Assembly (NCBI GenBank): GCA_019828595.1
Contig: JAHQRK010000008.1
Coordinates: 1,612,001 to 1,676,000 of the forward strand
Reading direction: 5' to 3'
Length of the DNA stretch: 64,000 nucleotides
Source: Aphanomyces cochlioides
Lineage: Eukaryota; Oomycota; Saprolegniomycetes; Saprolegniales; Verrucalvaceae
In this document: positions 22,655-33,694 of the stretch, one piece after another
Position numbering within the stretch: position 1 is the first letter of the stretch
How the letters are laid out: every line of letters begins with the position of its first letter
Position numbers and translations under genes: made by a program
The notes under the pieces: generated by a model
What the model was told of the DNA's origin: nothing
Database searches by the model: none
Seen by the model: the letters and a program-made list of their open reading frames with translations, nothing else

Positions 22655-24645
22655 CTAAGCACTTGATTCCTCTTGTAAAATTCCGTCATTGCAATCATGT
22701 TCAGCGCTCTCGAGGGCATTTTCAAGACCATCAAACTCATCCACTGAGTCTTGAACATCAATGGCATCGTCATTGTTTTGTGTATCGCTTGTTTGCTCGT
22801 TGCATGTTTTCAAAGCCGAAAGAGCAGGATCGGAGCTGGACACAAAAGATAACATACAGTATTTTGTCACGGCGCGAGTGAACGAGCTCGCGACTTAGCT
22901 GCGATTGATTAAACATGACAGCAACTTGCATCTCAACACTCGATGCTCTCAAAGAAGATCGAGCAGTCGAGTGTACATGCTTACCCACTTTGTGATTTCG
23001 TTTTCTCCCAACTGCACCGCATGGATTTGAGTGCAACTGCGTCAAAAGCGGGGCCAAGTGAAAATATTCAGGTTGCAGTAAAGACCAATGCAAATGAGGA
23101 AGTAGTGTCGGTGCTGCGTGAAAACTGTGAGAGCTCGCAGTATTCGAAGCTAGAAATCGTGCTAAATCGGCAACTAAATTGCCGTGTTTGTCGTCATTGC
23201 CGAGAGCACATTGTAGCAAGGCTTGTGTGCACTGACTTTGCAATGATCCCTTGTTGAAACCACGCCATGCTTTGATTCCAACGTTTGACGATAGTGAAAA
23301 AATAATGGATCCGTAACAAAGAGAAGTGCATGACATGTCGAATAGATCGAGTCGAATCGCTTGTGTAAATCACCGATGAGCTGTTCATAATTCAAATCCA
23401 AATTTGTTCCACCAACTAAAGATTTCAAAACACACTTTAGGAAGAGCATACAAGCGTACACCGACGACAATGGAGCTTGATCACTTTCCAAATAGCCTAG
23501 ACATGAGCAAATGCTGTGAAGAAGTTTGTTCATATCGTTGACTCTTCCCCAAAAGCTTGTATCAAGAAGAAGCAATGCAACATTCAATTCCAACTGCACA
23601 CCCTGCATTGCTGCTTCAGATGGAAGCATGCTGAGGGCAGATTTAACACGTAGCAATCTCTCGAACATAAAATTTGATGACGACCACCTCGTTCTAGTGA
23701 AAAGAACTAGGGAGTATTCGCGACCAAAGCGTAAGCTCGACAATGACAAATATAGGGAGTATAACAAATGCGAAAGTTGCTTTCTACATTGGTATAAATC
23801 CCGATGTAGAAAGCAACTTTCGCAATCTCGTCATGACACTGGGAGAATCTGACACAAAAGAAAAACCAATGTCTCCTGGCCAGTCCACGTATCCAAGAGA
23901 GACGCCAAGGCGATCTCAAGCATCTAAAATGAGATCCCGCAATCGGGAGGAGGTGGCCTTCTCCAGATTGATTTTCAAATGTTGCAGAAAGAATGCAATT
24001 GGCCCACAAACCATAAAATTCAAAGTTTCACCACCTTTGACGTTCGTGGCACCATCTCCTGAAAAGCAAAAATGTTTCCAAGTTGCCAGTTTCTGAAATA
24101 CTTTCTGCATTGTGCCCTCATACACTGTGTGGAGCAAATCATTGCCGATTAAATCGTAGCTTGGAGGTTGATAAGCTGGGTTTAATGAATGAAAGAAGTC
24201 CAACCAAATCTGCTTGTTAAAAAACGAAAAAGCTGTTCCAGTTGTATGAATGGCTTGGGCAAGAAGTAAATCAAGTCGAGCTTTGTCAGCAGCCGTAAGA
24301 GAGGGAAATTGTAAAGTAGTTTGAGAAAATAGAGGACTAGGTCCTGGTGTAGGTGCTTTTGTAGGTACAGGGCTAGATCCAACAATTGCAGAATTGGGTA
24401 TTTGAATGCTTGGTTCGTTCGGAACGACGCCAGATCCAGGTAGTGAGCTTTTGGATTTCGCATTTCCAGGAATGGCCATGAATCCAACACCACGGGGAAC
24501 TTCCAAACAATGTTTATAGTGACCACGCAATCCACTTTCGCTGTTATCCATGCTTTGCAATACAGACATTGAACCTTATGACTTTACCGGAAGGAACTTT
24601 CTTTGCGCCAAAGTGCTTCCATACAGGGTCGAGAAGCGGGGCCAT
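22655..24645 (-). pseudogene. hAT transposase pseudogene
   Basis: Minus strand. Starts MAPLLDPVWKHFGAKK with a BED-type zinc finger spread over frames (QCLYC, then GLRGHYKHC). The 24569-23916 frame contains the hAT/DUF659 region: FFHSLNPAYQPPSYDLIGND, then SGDGATNVKGGETLNFMV. Further down, 23767-23174 has RWSSSNFMFERLLRVKSAL, typical of the hAT core, and an acidic end lies near 22655. An inverted duplication at 23769-23824 breaks the gene, and several frame changes make it non-functional. Confidence 0.82.
23769..23824. repeat. Perfect 21-bp inverted repeat inside the hAT pseudogene
   Basis: TGCGAAAGTTGCTTTCTACA (left arm 23769-23789) is repeated exactly in reverse complement at 23804-23824, with a 14-base spacer. 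The right arm belongs to the original hAT reading (SVMTRLRKLLS on the minus strand); the left arm is an inverted copy of it. Confidence 0.9.
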
Positions 24646-24706
24646 TGAAGAAGCAGCAAGAAAATTAATGAATGAAATTCAAGAGCCTAAGGTTATAGAA
24701 TCTTGT

Positions 24707-25057
24707 AACCGCTGCATGAAAAGAATAATTGATATAATTCTCAATTTTTTTATAATGTGTTCATTTCAACAGTACCAATACTTTCATCAAATGAACAGAT
24801 TCGCTATATAATTGACATATAAACAAGAAAAATTCGAATATTACCAATAAAAACGGATCGTCAAAGGAGCTCTGTACAAATCTATGGCCACGCTAGGACT
24901 CGAATCTCTCTTTGCTATTCAATCTAGATACCGCTGCCATGCAACCGCTGCATGAAAAGAATAATTAATATAATTCTCAATTTTTTTGTAATGTGTTCAT
25001 TTCAACAGTACCAATACTTTCATCAAATGAACAGATTCGCTATATAATTGACATATA
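24707..25057. repeat. 115-bp direct repeat pair flanking a tRNA-like segment
   Basis: Units 24707-24821 and 24943-25057 are the same length and nearly identical. The 121 bp between them read on the minus strand end in GATTCGAGTC and GTGGCCA, like the T-loop and 3' end of a tRNA, and GCAGCGGTTGCATGGC resembles a D-arm. This fits a tRNA-derived SINE or its duplication, but the T-stem does not pair properly. Confidence 0.6.
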
Positions 25058-27663
25058 CACAAATTGACATTTACATGGGAAATTTAAGATTTGGCTACCC
25101 AAAGGTTTTAACCTTTATAACAACGTTTAGCACGAAGGTTGCTTGAAAGTGGCGTTTAGAATACCTGTGATGCATTAAGCATACAACAAAACTCAGCATA
25201 GCTTTGTCGATATCTGCCTCTCGCATGTATTTCCGAATATACGAATAGCTATCACTACTTGTACCATCCATTTATTTTCTTAATTCATGATCTGAGATTC
25301 TACTTTTCCACGAGGCTGTCTCGAGAGGATTGCCCAGCCGAGCATAAGCACCGTCACCGGCAACAACAGTAGCAACACCATGCTGGAATGGTGCGAATGC
25401 TGGTGTATAGGCGGTAAAGTAGATTTCTATCAATTATCTGAAGATTTCATCTTTCTTTCATAGCAGGAGCGCATCTATATTTAAGTTTTAGATTCCTTCC
25501 AGCTATGAAGGTAGTTCTGTTGGTTCCTGCGTTAGAGCTGAAATTATTATTCTTACATTCGAAGTGAATGTATCATTAACACTGATAACAAACTCACTTC
25601 CTTATCTTACCCACACAATCGTTTTTTTTCATTGGAAGTAAATGCAGCGTAAGTGTGTCGATAATGTCGTCCTCCCTGCGTGTCGGTGTTCTTGAGAAAT
25701 CGGCGAGAGAGGACCTGCAAGAAATGCATCGTACTTTCATAATGTGCTTAACTTAAGTTCTCTCCAACAAATTGAGCGGTTGTTGCTTGATTCTACTGGT
25801 GAAATGTATGTTTCTGCCAATTTCTTGGTTTCCATAGCTTGTGCATTTCGATTTTCTTAGCGTTTGCTGTGTAAGAGGCATGAATTAAATGTGATTGGAC
25901 AGCTTATAACTATTTTGGCCAATAACAGTTCGATTTTTGTTAATGTATTTATACTATATGAAGTACAACGGGGCCACTTTTCCTGTCGCCCACTGTAGTA
26001 TATATTAAATACTTGTTGTTCAGTGAGCCATTGAATTTTGGGACAGTCTCGTTGGGTTATTCAAGGTACGAAGTAATATGATTGGTGCAGGAGAACATTT
26101 AGGATATAATATATCCTAACCGTTTCTTCATTGCTTGGTCTATGACAGGTACGACAGAAAGGGATGTGTGACAGGGGAGAGGGAGATAAACGCCTCGCTC
26201 GGGCAAAAGGTCAATTGGTGTAGTTCTAATATTTGAGACGCTTCGAACTGTTCAATGTACATGCAACCACCAGCGGTTGAGTGGTCACCCATGCAGATGG
26301 TCATGTGCGCTGCAGCTGTCTGTGTACGCAATTAAATATGTGTGCATGAGAATGCAAGATTGTGTCGAATAGGCAAGATAATCCACCACATGGTTCTCAG
26401 TAAGGTTTGCCTGTAATTGTGTATCCATCGGTCCATTCTCTTTTCAGCATCAATTTACTTTTCGTTCATTACCACCGACTTCTTAATGTTGGCAGCAATA
26501 CCAGCGTACCAAGTGTGAACATGATCAAGTCCAATTTCGAGATATGTCTTCCATTCCATAAATATCATCTACTAGTATCTACTACTGTCCAAGAAAAATT
26601 GTTGGATTTCATAAAAATCAACCAATTAAGCACATTGCTGCGATTTATCGACATAATTGGCTTAAAATATTGCTCTTGAAGATAGCTTTGATTGGATATA
26701 ATTTCTTCTGAATTTGGTCGACTTGATGAGATACGATGTCTCGACCAACGCTAGCTGGACTGATTGACGTGTGCAGTCAGAATGTCGCGACGGACAGCCA
26801 AGATAATGGCTCGACACAGAGTGCAGCCCATTGTTGTCTTTTTTCCACAGCAATTTGTGTTTCGTATTTGCAAGAGAGGGGCTAAATAGCTTGCCTAAGG
26901 TCACGCAGTTGCCGATGTAGCAAGCAAAATGTGAGGCAATCTAAAATATAAGAGTTTATTTCCTTGCATGCCGACAAACTTCCACAACTGAATAATTCGT
27001 GCTCAGATATAGGTTGCTTAACTTACAATTTCGAATGCAGGATGGGATCTGCACAAAAATCTTTGAATTTTTGCCACCAAATGAGTTTTTCGTGTTAGGG
27101 CCACATTGTAGTACGTGCAAAAACATTGAAAAAGAGATGGCTTTTGATTTCAACTCATTATTGACGAATTATGTCCAGTTCAATTTCGGATAACTGACTG
27201 GTAACATGATTGAACACTGCATGACGCACTCCTTTTCATTCATCATTCGCAAACCTGAAGCAAGCATGAAGACACCGACGAAGAAAGAATTGCTTGCGAA
27301 GCTGAAACAGTACGTGTCACTACTTCCAGCATTACCAAGCCAAAGTAGCATGTCTCTTTCATAACATTTGAGCTCATTCATCCCTTGTAGCATCGCCAAT
27401 ATCTGATGTCGCACCCACGAACGTTGTCTACACGCATATGATGGTTGTTGCTCTCCTCGAACTTCGCCACAATACGTACCGCACAGCCTTTCAAAAGCAT
27501 CGCAGTACTCAGCAGCTCAGTGTCTTGTGGGAAAAGCTTGGTATCAAGTTTAATATCGCTTGCGCACTGCCATATAAGGTAAACAATAACACATCGAGTC
27601 TGAACAATCACTAGGTCTCTGTATTATCTTTAAAGAATAAACTGCAAAGCTTGAAAAAGGAGT
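25058..27663. other. Long stretch without recognisable genes
   Basis: AT-rich, with no ORF that I can connect to a family. The part from 27170 to 27611 has minus-strand ORFs of about 80 codons that follow the Harbinger fragment and may be its unreadable tail. A small palindrome around TTAGGATAT lies near 26100. Confidence 0.35.
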
Positions 27664-28060
27664 ACGTTAGTCTCCGTAGACATTTGGAAAGCCACTCATT
27701 TGCTCGAACTCCGTGCATACATCTTCCCATTCATCAGTGCATGTTGGCATTTTGACTGTAGACGACAAATAGCACGTTGCAATGACGAATACGATTTCAC
27801 GACAGTACTGACGAACAGCTGAATAGCTCATTCCGAAAAAACCTGCCGTGTTGTCATAACCATCCGAATGTGTGAGATAGTGTACAGCAACGGCAACTCG
27901 ATCATCAATGCCATAATTCGCGTTGTGATATATAGCGCCAACACACTGCAACCAGCCACTTTGAACTTTCTCAACAATTTGGAGGAACACAAATCGGCTG
28001 CATCTCAAATGTCGGCGGAACCACGCGGTCATGGATGGGTCGATCTTGACAGTCCACTAG
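27664..28060 (-). pseudogene. PIF/Harbinger (DDE_4) transposase, N-terminal fragment
   Basis: Reads MTAWFRRHLRCSRFVFLQIV, then a helix-turn-helix-bearing block (DDRVAVAVHYLTHSDGYDNT, SYSAVRQYCREIV) and ends at GFPNVYGD, which is where Harbinger transposases continue into the first catalytic Asp. The catalytic domain is missing or unreadable. A first exon may lie upstream (28060-28170). Confidence 0.75.
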
Positions 28061-28234
28061 GCAGTCCCATTCTTGACAGTTATAACCTGTGACGGTTCTT
28101 GTCTCCAGCTTCTGCCATCGAGAGCCGACGTTGCAGCAGCTGCGGCTGCGGCCGCGACAAGAGCACAAACAACACCTTCATCCATGGGAGGCCAGTCAAT
28201 GAGTCCTGGCTTATCCGGCAGACCCAGTAATGAG

Positions 28235-28265
28235 CCAATAATGACCTCCGAGAGGTCATTATTGG
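28235..28265. repeat. 31-bp palindrome
   Basis: CCAATAATGACCTC and its exact reverse complement are separated by CGA. A short TTGG-AAAA-CCAA hairpin directly follows. Confidence 0.85.
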
Positions 28266-28339
28266 AAAACCAAATTTTCATGAGATGGGGGGCATTTTGA
28301 TTGGTTGGAGCTCATTAAATTTTTACTGCAATGTGCCCC

Positions 28340-29081
28340 TAAAAATTTCCTACAGGATTTCCCATGTTTGGCTAAGACTGCTGGTTAGAGGCATTTTTGG
28401 CTTAAATTTTTAGCAGCAATACGATTAATCCATTGTTGTTTTTCCTCTTCGACTTGCTGTAATTGTCCATTAAAAGCTTGCTTCAAAACTTCTTGCCGCA
28501 GTTTCATATCCTCCTCCAGTTAACTCTATTGAAGATACCTGTATCATCATTTGATGCATTTTCGGTGCTTAAAGGATGGTGAAGCTGTAAGTTTTGATGC
28601 ACATTCCTCGTTACTTTATTGTACACTTGGAATAACGATGGCCCATTCGTATTTGACTGCACTCCAACACGGTTTCCACGTGTTTCTCTAACAGACATTG
28701 ATCTTGCATATGACATTGGAGCTATTTAAGCAGGAGGGTATGATTTCTTCCCCAGCATTGAAGCCATGAAGGACTGCTCATTAGGGATATTTTGAGAATT
28801 GGTATGGTTTGAATGGCATTTTCTTGCTCGCCTTAGTTCATCTTGTTCGGAGCTGCAGAAGGTCGAATGAGCTCTTCCAAGTACGGGTAAAAATTCCCTT
28901 TAGCCAAGGGGTTCATACTGATGTTATCATCTTCATTCGTCTTCTCCTCATCAGATGTTTGCATCCAAGCTTGTATTTGAAGAGTGTACTTCTCAAGTAA
29001 ATTTACTGAGTCACCGGGACATCGGATGACAAACTCATCTTTTCGTTGCTGGGTTGCTTCTCTTCTTGAGTGCGACACCAC
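28340..29081 (-). pseudogene. Possible Harbinger companion or other coiled-coil protein remnant
   Basis: Minus-strand pieces in different frames: NLLEKYTLQIQAWMQTSDEE (28833-29081), SLFQVYNKVTRNVHQNL (28504-28716) and MKLRQEVLKQAFNGQLQQ with a Gln/Glu-rich helix ending at NLSQKCL near 28395. The layout recalls the Myb-like second ORF carried by PIF/Harbinger elements, on the same strand as the transposase fragment next door. No DNA-binding motif is readable, so this is a guess. Confidence 0.3.
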
Positions 29082-29499
29082 AAAGTCAAGATAGATCGCT
29101 TACCTAAACATATAATTCTTTGGATATCCATTTAAAGACAGCTCCTCGCAGTTCAACTATAGTATTGCCAGGGGTTGCGTCTGTGCTCTTAACATACATC
29201 AAATCGATCAAATATATGGAAACATGAGAGGCAATACCACTGCTGGTCGATATCGACACATCAAGAAGTGAAGTATGAAAATGCCATCATCACAAACCAT
29301 CAAAGACGAGCGCAATGCATTGCAGTCATATACAGGGAACGACGGAATTTTGGCACTAGTGGTACTTCGAGTTTGGGTGCCACAGTGTTGAAAAATAACG
29401 TCCAATAAAAATACATTCTGAGCCATTCATTAATTTGATTGGATGAAAATTAGAAATTAATTTTTTGTGTCATTAAATTCAGTCCATTTTATTCCATCG

Positions 29500-30736
29500 A
29501 TGCCATCCACCCAAAGAAACACCGTCAAGACCAAACTCGAGGCCATCGAGATGTTGAAGACAATGTCCAGCTACGAAGTGGCCAAGATCTTTGACGTTGA
29601 CCCAAGCACGGTTCGAAAGTGGGCCTCCAAGCACGCCAAATACAACGACGTGCCCAACAAGAAACGCAAGAATATACCCGGCGCCGGCCGCCACGAAGCG
29701 CTCCCTGATCCTCAAGCTCTTGTAGACTACATTACAGAGCGTAGGAGTAGGGAGCGAGCAGTAACGTCAATACATGTCATCAACTTCATGAAGCGTACCC
29801 AACGTGCATGGCTCAACTCCTACATGGCGACACACGACACTGACAAAGCATACAACAACCTCATGCGAATGATTCAACGATTCTGTGATCGACATAGTTT
29901 TTCAAAACAAAAACCCCACAAGATGAAGCGAAACCAAGAAGAACTCGAAGAGTTCCGTGACCAATTCGCTGAAGACTTCCACCGACGCTACGCTGCGTAC
30001 GGTTCGAAGAACGTTTACAATGTCGACGAAACCGCTGTCTATTTTAACATGCCTCCACGAACGATATGGTCCATTCGCGGCGGCAATTCAGCATTGCCTG
30101 CTGGTGAAAAGCACTCTATGCGAATGACTGCTGTTCTTACTGTCCGAGGGGATGGTGTCAAACTTCCTGTCCTCTTCATCATGCGTGGTGTCCCCGGTGG
30201 TTTGATAGAGAACAGGGAGTTTCGCACCTTCCCTTCCGACCACTACTATGCGGTGGTTTGATAGAGAACAGGGAGTTTCGCACCTTCCCTTCCGACCACT
30301 ACTATGCTGTACAGAAGAACCCGTGGATGGACTCTGTTGTATGGTCTTACCTCCGTCATGTTCTCATGGAAGAAATCAACACACCCAGTGTCATCATTGT
30401 CGATAATTTCGACAGCCACGTCTCCTCTTTCTCAAGACGGTTTGTTGAGCGCGAGCTTGGATCGACGCTGTGTGCCCTTCCACCCAACACGACTTCTCAT
30501 CTCCAACCCCTTGATGTTGGGGTCATGGCGCCTTTCAAGAGGCGTCTGCGTGACTTGTGGTATTGGAGGATGCCATGGACGACGAGATTGTCGACGTCAA
30601 CGATGACGACGACGACGAATCACCAACCGCATCGATGAAGAGGATGATGCTGATCAAGCGTGTCATTGCTGCATGGGGCATGATCACTGAGCGAGAAGTC
30701 AGAGAAGCTTTCATCAAGGCAATTCCCCCTGCATAG
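29500..30736 (+). pseudogene. Pogo/Tigger-like transposase broken by a 56-bp duplication and an indel
   Basis: ATG 29500 (MPSTQRNTV). Helix-turn-helix YEVAKIFDVDPSTVRKWASK, then the catalytic core NVYNVDETAVYF. A 56-bp tandem duplication at 30196-30307 shifts the frame; beyond it the protein continues with SVIIVDNFDSH and LQPLDVGVMAPFK. A second one-base shift near 30556 moves to the acidic C-terminus (DVNDDDDDESPTASMKRM) ending AIPPA at 30736. Catalytic residues are all present, so damage is limited to two events. Confidence 0.9.
30196..30307. repeat. 56-bp exact tandem duplication
   Basis: Positions 30196-30251 and 30252-30307 are identical. Because 56 is not a multiple of three, it disrupts the transposase frame. 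It could be a real slippage event or an assembly error. Confidence 0.95.
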
Positions 30737-30916
30737 GTTAAAGAAAAAAGAAACAACGTCTTTTATTGAGTATTTGACTTGAACATAGATAACTGTCACT
30801 AAATATGGTTTAAACATAATAAAAACGTTTAAAACGCTTTTATTGAGTTTAACCTGTTTTTTGTGTGATTTATATGCATATTAATACTCGAGCTGTTTTT
30901 ATTGTTTTTTAAACGT

Positions 30917-31016
30917 TTCTTGGTTGTTGGTTCTAAAATTTAGAACCAACAACCAAGAATACTAATGTCTTTGAAATATATTATTTAATAATATATTTCA
31001 AAGACATTAGTATTCT
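30917..31016. repeat. Two adjacent perfect palindromes (double hairpin)
   Basis: 30917-30959 is a perfect 43-bp palindrome (21-bp arms, TTCTTGGTTGTTGGTTCTAA, centre A30938). 30956-31016 is a perfect 61-bp palindrome (30-bp arms, centre T30986). They overlap by four bases. They lie in the 3' tail of the pogo-like element, outside its terminal repeat. Confidence 0.93.
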
Positions 31017-31160
31017 ATTATATGTGGCTTTTTCCATTTAACAGGAACGCTCAATTATTGTCGAAGTTCGAATCTCAGTTTCTTGAATAACTAACATCCA
31101 TTGGACAGTATGATGTATATCCGTAGTACCACTAGTGCCAAAATTCCGTCGTTCCCTGTA

Positions 31161-32734
31161 GTGCTCCTCAGTGAAAGTCCTCGACAGTAACTCCACGACA
31201 GATATTTGTGCGCTGACTTGGAGTGACTTGGTAGATGTACAAAAAAGCTCAGACGAGGCTGGACAAACAGTCATATAAGTAGAATTACGAGAACTCAAGC
31301 TTGTTCACATGCACCCGATCTAGAAGATATTACCACCCCCATCGAGCGCACTGGTTGTTGCTGGCTGGCCGCATTCATGGAGTGCTTTGGTCAGTATGAG
31401 CCGAACATAACTTATGTATGCGTGATGCCGGAAATGTCAAGCCAACAGTGACCAGAAAAGGTCCTTTTCAGCCCACGCTCATTGTTGAAACGACCCGTAA
31501 GGCTTGGCCTCCACATCCTCGTCGAGATTTTGGGGTGTAGGCAAGCAAACGAGCCGTCTTCATGAATCATACGAACTCCAAGCTAATGCCGGACATGGAT
31601 ACCACATGGAGACGGACTCCACTACATGGTTACCAAAATGACCTTGAAACCTCTAAGATGAAGCTGCTCCACCAAGCAATAAGCACTGCAGTATGTTGCC
31701 CCTGACTCAGTAGGACATTCGAACTGCGTACATACCAACCAAGAAAGGAACATAGGATATATTAACTTTGGGTTTACTCTTTTTTTGCCTCGGTTACCAA
31801 TCCTGTGAGCTTGCGGCGTGGCCAAAAGTGTATCCATGGCCAAGACAGTTTGTGAGTTCCACCGGCTGCCTCGAGAGACACCTCCCCTCATTGCCCTGCA
31901 TCATCGTCAGCCACAGCTGGACGTAGTAATCGGGCCACAGTCCATCCTCCTGCAACGCTCCACTTCATGTTTATGTCCAAGGAAGAATTTGACACCAACT
32001 TTCTCCTCTCCATCAACGTTTCATGCTACCTCGGGTGTCGGTGATAATCTTGTACCACCTAAGATCCAGCTTATCAATACTTCTTATTTTTCGGCTACGA
32101 CATCTATTCCCGTTCCCGCATATGATTGCGTCAAATTCAAATGGAAATCGGCAAGGAAATCAGTGATCACGCCAATGATAAGTGTCTAGAAAAGGACAAG
32201 GGTAACAGTTTTATTCTTTGATGTGGTGCAGACTCGCTTGCAAGCCACGATATCTCGTATCCTGAAGCATCGTTTATATCTGGCTAAGAGCCTGCAGCAG
32301 GGAATAGAACACTGAGCCCCCTGGTTGTTAGTCTGGTGCTCCACCTTTCGAACTAGGTGCACTTTTAAGAGGGATGGTAAAATGCACACGCAAGTTTTCC
32401 ACTAAAAGCGTACGAATTGATGATTCTTAGGTCGATCGAGCCATAAAGAGTAGTGTCAGCTGGGAAACAAAAAACGTACATCAATTATTGTAGGTAATGG
32501 TATTAAAAGATCAAAAAGGAGAAAATTTATTGACTTTATATACAAATTTACGACAGGGTACTATTTTTGAAGGGTCATCATTTTACTACTTGACTTGTAA
32601 CTAAAATCTTGTGGTCTTGAATGATGTCGGAATCTGTAAAATATGTAAGCGATTGATAATATCCAGTTGCGCAATGTTATCCCGACTGAGGGAGTACTTT
32701 TGTTGAATTGTGGTGCTCTTTTTACTATTAGTTG
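31161..32734. other. Stretch without recognisable genes
   Basis: ORFs of 90-125 codons overlap on both strands at 31622-32189 without motifs or splice support. AT-rich from 32400. Confidence 0.35.
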
Positions 32735-32736
32735 TA

Positions 32737-33165
32737 TTGTGATTTCCGTCCAAATTTGCCAATTTCAGCCGATATTTCCAATCGCCTCCAAATCGACCAG
32801 ACGATATGATTGGCTAAAAATAATTTTACTTTCAATTGATTGGCTAAAAACTGACCTAAGATTGTGTGAAAAAATGCTGGGGTGGCACTTAATCTCTATG
32901 ACTCTGAATGACTTCGCAGGGCGACCTCATCTCGTAGAGCATTCCACATTACTCAGCGCTCTTCACGTTGAGTGGAGAGGTCACTGGCCTCGCCAGCGCA
33001 GCGACAATGCTTCATCGATTTCGTGTACCATCCCGATCACGACTTCAACTAAGGATCAAAAATTACCTTCTAAAATTGATATTTGCATTATATTTCAGAG
33101 GTCTGACGATTTGCCGGCTGTTGATTCAACCAATCGCCGGAGGAAAATTTGAGTAGAACACACAA
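32737..33165 (+). mobile_element. 429-bp MITE, copy A
   Basis: Begins TTGTGATTTCCGTCCAAATT and ends AACACACAA, flanked by TA on both sides. The same 429 bp recur in reverse orientation at 60180-60608 at roughly 94% identity by eye. Only the outermost five bases (TTGTG/CACAA) are inverted. No coding capacity. Confidence 0.82.
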
Positions 33166-33167
33166 TA

Positions 33168-33694
33168 GTAGAATTCGGAACATGCATTGTGAGACCACAT
33201 TGCATGGATAATCCTTATTTCGTGTTGAATGCAAATGGACAAAGCAGTTTCGTCAAGTCGTGTTGATTCAATGTCGTGCGTGTTGACTCGACTTCCAGAC
33301 GCACTGCGCTTTTTGCGCCAAAGTCAAGCACACTGGCATCTGGCGAACTGGAGTCAGCTGAACTCAAAATTCACGTCACTCAACAAATCCCTACTATTAG
33401 TAATCTCCCTCTTGTGCAATCAGGCAAGTCAGTTGCCAGGCAAATAAGGAGGCAATATGGAGCCTTAACAATGGTCTCTTCTCGGTTGAATAACCCAGGC
33501 TGAGTCTCAAGGCGCAAACTCAGCTACCATGGCTTTGGCAGCCGTGCGAATACGTCATCGTTGTTGATTTTCATTGGCAACATAGTCTGTCACCGATTGA
33601 GAGGACAACTCAAGTTAGTAGATACTAGCCACGTTCAGAGTCAGCGCAACGTCAGAAGTGGGATCCTGCAAGTTCTGTTCATTTGTCGACTCGA
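33168..33694. other. Upstream region of family gene 2
   Basis: No gene seen; presumably the promoter of the gene at 33695. Short overlapping ORFs only. Confidence 0.4.

Larger units (their letters stand above)
29333..31158 (+). mobile_element. Pogo-like transposon, 1826 bp
   Basis: Ends CAGGGAACGACGGAATTTTG (from 29333) and the reverse complement ending at 31158 match for about 34 bp, with TA on both sides (29331-29332 and 31159-31160). It contains a damaged transposase (29500-30736) and an AT-rich tail with a double palindrome. Confidence 0.92.

Noticed and set aside
23526..24096. Plus-strand ORFs across the hAT pseudogene
   Set aside because: Shadows of the minus-strand hAT reading, which has clear family motifs.
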